From the NCBI GenBank assembly GCA_025331565.1, contig JAFREQ010000044.1, forward strand, positions 1,116,001-1,180,000: a stretch of DNA of 64,000 nt. Reading direction: 5' to 3'. The notes beneath the pieces were generated by a model. The model saw only the letters and a list, made by a program, of their open reading frames with translations. It made no database searches and was not told the origin of the DNA. The translations under genes were made by a program, and so were the position numbers. The stretch comes from Holacanthus passer. Taxonomy: Eukaryota; Chordata; Actinopteri; Pomacanthidae. Shown here in pieces: positions 62,001-64,000 of this stretch (positions within the stretch are counted from its first letter, which is position 1; each line of letters opens with the position of its first letter).

Positions 62001-63662
62001 CTGTTGAGTGGTGGCTAAAAGTGATACAGATAGAGGAGACGAAGATAAAGGCATCATAGATTACATGCATTGACTGGATAAGGAGAGTTGTTTATAGAAT
62101 AACCTCGCAGGCTAATCATTTTCCCCTCCACACTTTCTAGAACTGCAGTGCTGTCTTGGTTAATGAGCTTTTGTCCTGTTGAGGCTTTCTAGAATTGTAA
62201 GGAACTTTATTAACCAGCTACTGTGATCATCTTAATAATTACAGCAATAAAAAGAAAACTGGACAAAGTACAGGAGGGTTTGATTTATTTTGACTAAACC
62301 CTAGAAATAGTTTGCTTTTTACCAATTGTCTGTCTGACATAAATGCACTTAAAATGGTTCAGATATCTGTATCATTTACAATAATATGGAGCTGAGGCAT
62401 ATTAAGTACTGTTGGTTGCAGCCCCATGGCACAAACAGCGGACAACTTCTAATGAGCTAACAGGTTTATAGAGTTAAGACGCTCTCTCTGACTGAGCTGA
62501 TAATGTTGGTGGTGCATTTTAATGGGCTCTAGCCATTAGAAAGGACTCTGTAATGCATTTCAAGTATAAGGAAATACTCTAATGTCTGTTGGATACAAAT
62601 GCCTGGGAATGTCAACTATGTGTTAGCAAGAGTGTTAGTGTTTGATTGTTGTATTTGTGTGAAAAACAATATCTGAAGTAGATTTTGTATCGATTACATT
62701 GTCTGACAAAAACACATTCATATTCCAAAACTGCAGAAAACACCTGTTTCTTACAGAGAGCCTGTTCATTGTTATGCTTCCTGGTGATCTAGTTACAGCA
62801 CCTCACTTTATCCTGTGGTCTATTATATATGAGTCATACAGCAGTATTTCACTGCGCAATAGGGAAGCGCGCCGAAGGGAAAGCAAATAAAGGTAAAGCA
62901 GCTGAGGAATGACTGTCCTGGGACACACGTGTTATCATATTACAGGTCCATTGCCTATTTAATGATTGTACAAACAGAGGTCCAAAGTTCACCCACATCT
63001 CCCACTGTGTGTTTGCTGGCCTCAAACTCTTGTCCGTGTTTCTGCTGACTCACAGCTGGCTTCTGGTGACCTCTAGAGGATGCTGCTGGTAAATAATGGT
63101 AGTGCTGCTGCAGTTAGAGGTGATCTGTTCTGCAGTAAGCTGGGCCCTGCTAGAGCAGTCAGTGCCCAGCATTACTGTCTTAGCTCTTATTGACTGATGC
63201 CACCTGGGCTCTCTGGCCTTCTCTGTGAATGGTCCCATCTCTGACAGTTCCTCTTTCTTTTCTCATGTGATTGGTGCAGAGTGCTCACCTGGCACTGATT
63301 GACGCCCTGATGACCGTAGGAGCTATGGAGACAATAGCGGCGGTGAAGACGTGTGGTTCTGCCGAGCTACTGGGTGGAGCCTCCAGCTGGGAGGGTGCTC
63401 TGCTTCATTGGGTTAATGTGGTAAGCAAACAGCTAAAAGACACAATACTTGTTTCAAGCACACGTCTTAATTGTTCAGACTTTTATGTTCCTCTATTGTT
63501 GTCAATCCAGTGTCCAGTATATTGTAGATCTCTTATATGTGCATTAACTATTTTGTCTTCTTGGCTTACTCTCAGTTAAACCAGAAGTTGAGAGAACGTA
63601 CTGAAGGAGCCCAGAATGACACATCTCAGGCCGTTACAGAGCCCCAACCTGTTCAACCCTCT
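48061..63662 (+). CDS. camsap3: CAMSAP3, N-terminal part (gene continues past the window)
   Basis: CAMSAP3 binds and stabilises minus ends of non-centrosomal microtubules, notably in epithelia. Four coding exons are present: 48061-48193, 55503-55765, 63280-63420, 63576-63662 (208 residues, phases consistent). Exon 1 codes MVDSPTMKKTFVVPDIKPLD. Exon 2 has the family signature ENVPAELRDPFYCDQYEQ and KPPVTRLLQSSELYCR. Exon 3 has SAHLALIDALMTV. Exon 4 starts LNQKLRERTE. This is the segment before the calponin-homology domain; the CH domain, central coiled coil and C-terminal CKK domain must lie beyond 64000. CAMSAP1 and CAMSAP2 share these motifs. CAMSAP3 is preferred because xab2 and a PCP2-like gene are neighbours, as on human 19p13.2. 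Confidence 0.9.
48194..55502 (+). other. camsap3 intron 1
   Basis: 7.3 kb bounded by GCAG|GTAGGT and TTCGCAG|AA. I find no hidden gene. The stretch 50940-52340 has unusually few stops in changing frames but no recognised protein. Short simple repeats occur, including (TTAG)n near 50155-50172 and (CAA)n near 53178-53192. Confidence 0.7.
50940..52340 (+). other. Unidentified low-stop tract in camsap3 intron 1
   Basis: Open stretches 50941-51339, 51353-51568 and 52096-52341 follow each other on the + strand, with other partly open frames between them. No ATG context, splice sites or motif is convincing. It could be an eroded mobile element or chance. Confidence 0.3.
55766..63279 (+). other. camsap3 intron 2
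   Basis: 7.5 kb bounded by AAAATG|GTAACA and GGTGCAG|AG. No coding exon, RNA gene or intact mobile element was recognised. CT-rich simple sequence lies near 56320-56360 and a TG/CGTG microsatellite at 59023-59103. Confidence 0.65.
59023..59103. repeat. (TG)n / (CGTG)n microsatellite
   Basis: A TG run leads into about ten CGTG units, then mixed CG/TG steps. Open frames across it are repeat artefacts (Cys/Val/Arg or Thr/His runs). Confidence 0.95.
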
Positions 63663-64000
63663 GTGAGTATTGCATTACACATCCAGTGTATTCTCATGTC
63701 ACACATCATGATATCCAAACCACCATGGTAATCTGTCTAGGATTATGCACTCAGCGCTTTAAAAAAAAGCATCCAAAGTGCTGTGTATTAAGCTCATATT
63801 GTTAGCTCTGCTGCCCTTTGTAGGCCTTTACCCAGTCGTCCTCTACAAGTCCAGCCAGTATTGGTTGACACAGTAAAGCTGAGGGTAGACTCATTGCTTT
63901 GTCAACAAGGTTTTCTTGTCATTTCCAGAAAGTATCGTCATCACAGCCCTTTCTCTTGTTTGTCTAGTTCTTCCACTGTAGGCTTAATACCTCTCCTTGT
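63663..64000 (+). other. Start of camsap3 intron 4
   Basis: Follows the donor CCCTCT|GTGAGT. No further exon is recognised before the window ends. Confidence 0.7.

Noticed and set aside
1..64000. CRISPR arrays, bacterial operons, rRNA or tRNA genes
   Set aside because: Spliced vertebrate gene structure throughout; no regularly spaced repeats and no tRNA-like clover-leaf or rRNA sequence was recognised.

Overview
The window looks like nuclear DNA of a ray-finned fish, probably a percomorph-like teleost. It holds spliced genes with short introns, fish-type dispersed repeats, a tandem cluster of fast skeletal-type sarcomeric myosin heavy chain (MYH) genes, and a gene set that I recall as neighbours on human 19p13.2 (PCP2, XAB2, CAMSAP3). 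I rebuilt exons by hand from GT/AG sites, matching phases and protein homology. No search was run. Layout, left to right: (1) 1.4-6.4 kb, + strand: a 15-exon, 751-residue gene of the Purkinje cell protein 2 / GPSM type. It is packed with GoLoco motifs (eight with an intact DQR/EQR core, two decayed), built by repeated duplication of an exon cassette. (2) 7.1-18.4 kb, - strand, tail-to-tail with it: MYH copy A. It has 39 coding exons and an intact 1,939-residue frame, two small 5' noncoding exons, a TATA box and a poly(A) signal. (3) 18.4-22.5 kb: upstream region of copy A with two copies of a conserved element, plus a common teleost dispersed repeat. (4) 22.5-24.2 kb: a decayed and partly inverted third MYH relic, with a remnant of the same upstream element at 24.94 kb. 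(5) 27.5-36.9 kb, - strand: MYH copy B. Its 37 internal coding exons are all open and in phase, but no first coding (ATG) exon and no last coding exon could be found, although a TATA box and a noncoding first exon lie upstream. (6) 39.8-45.6 kb, + strand: complete xab2 (19 coding exons, 849 residues). (7) 48.1-64.0 kb, + strand: the first four coding exons of camsap3, with two introns over 7 kb; the gene runs off the window. The genes do not form one pathway. The GoLoco protein should modulate Gi/o alpha subunits, the MYH genes encode the thick-filament motor of muscle, XAB2 acts in splicing and transcription-coupled repair, and CAMSAP3 caps microtubule minus ends. The most unusual items are the roughly ten-GoLoco protein, the MYH locus (intact gene, end-less paralogue, scrambled relic, patchy near-identity in introns suggesting gene conversion), and an upstream element found near every MYH copy.
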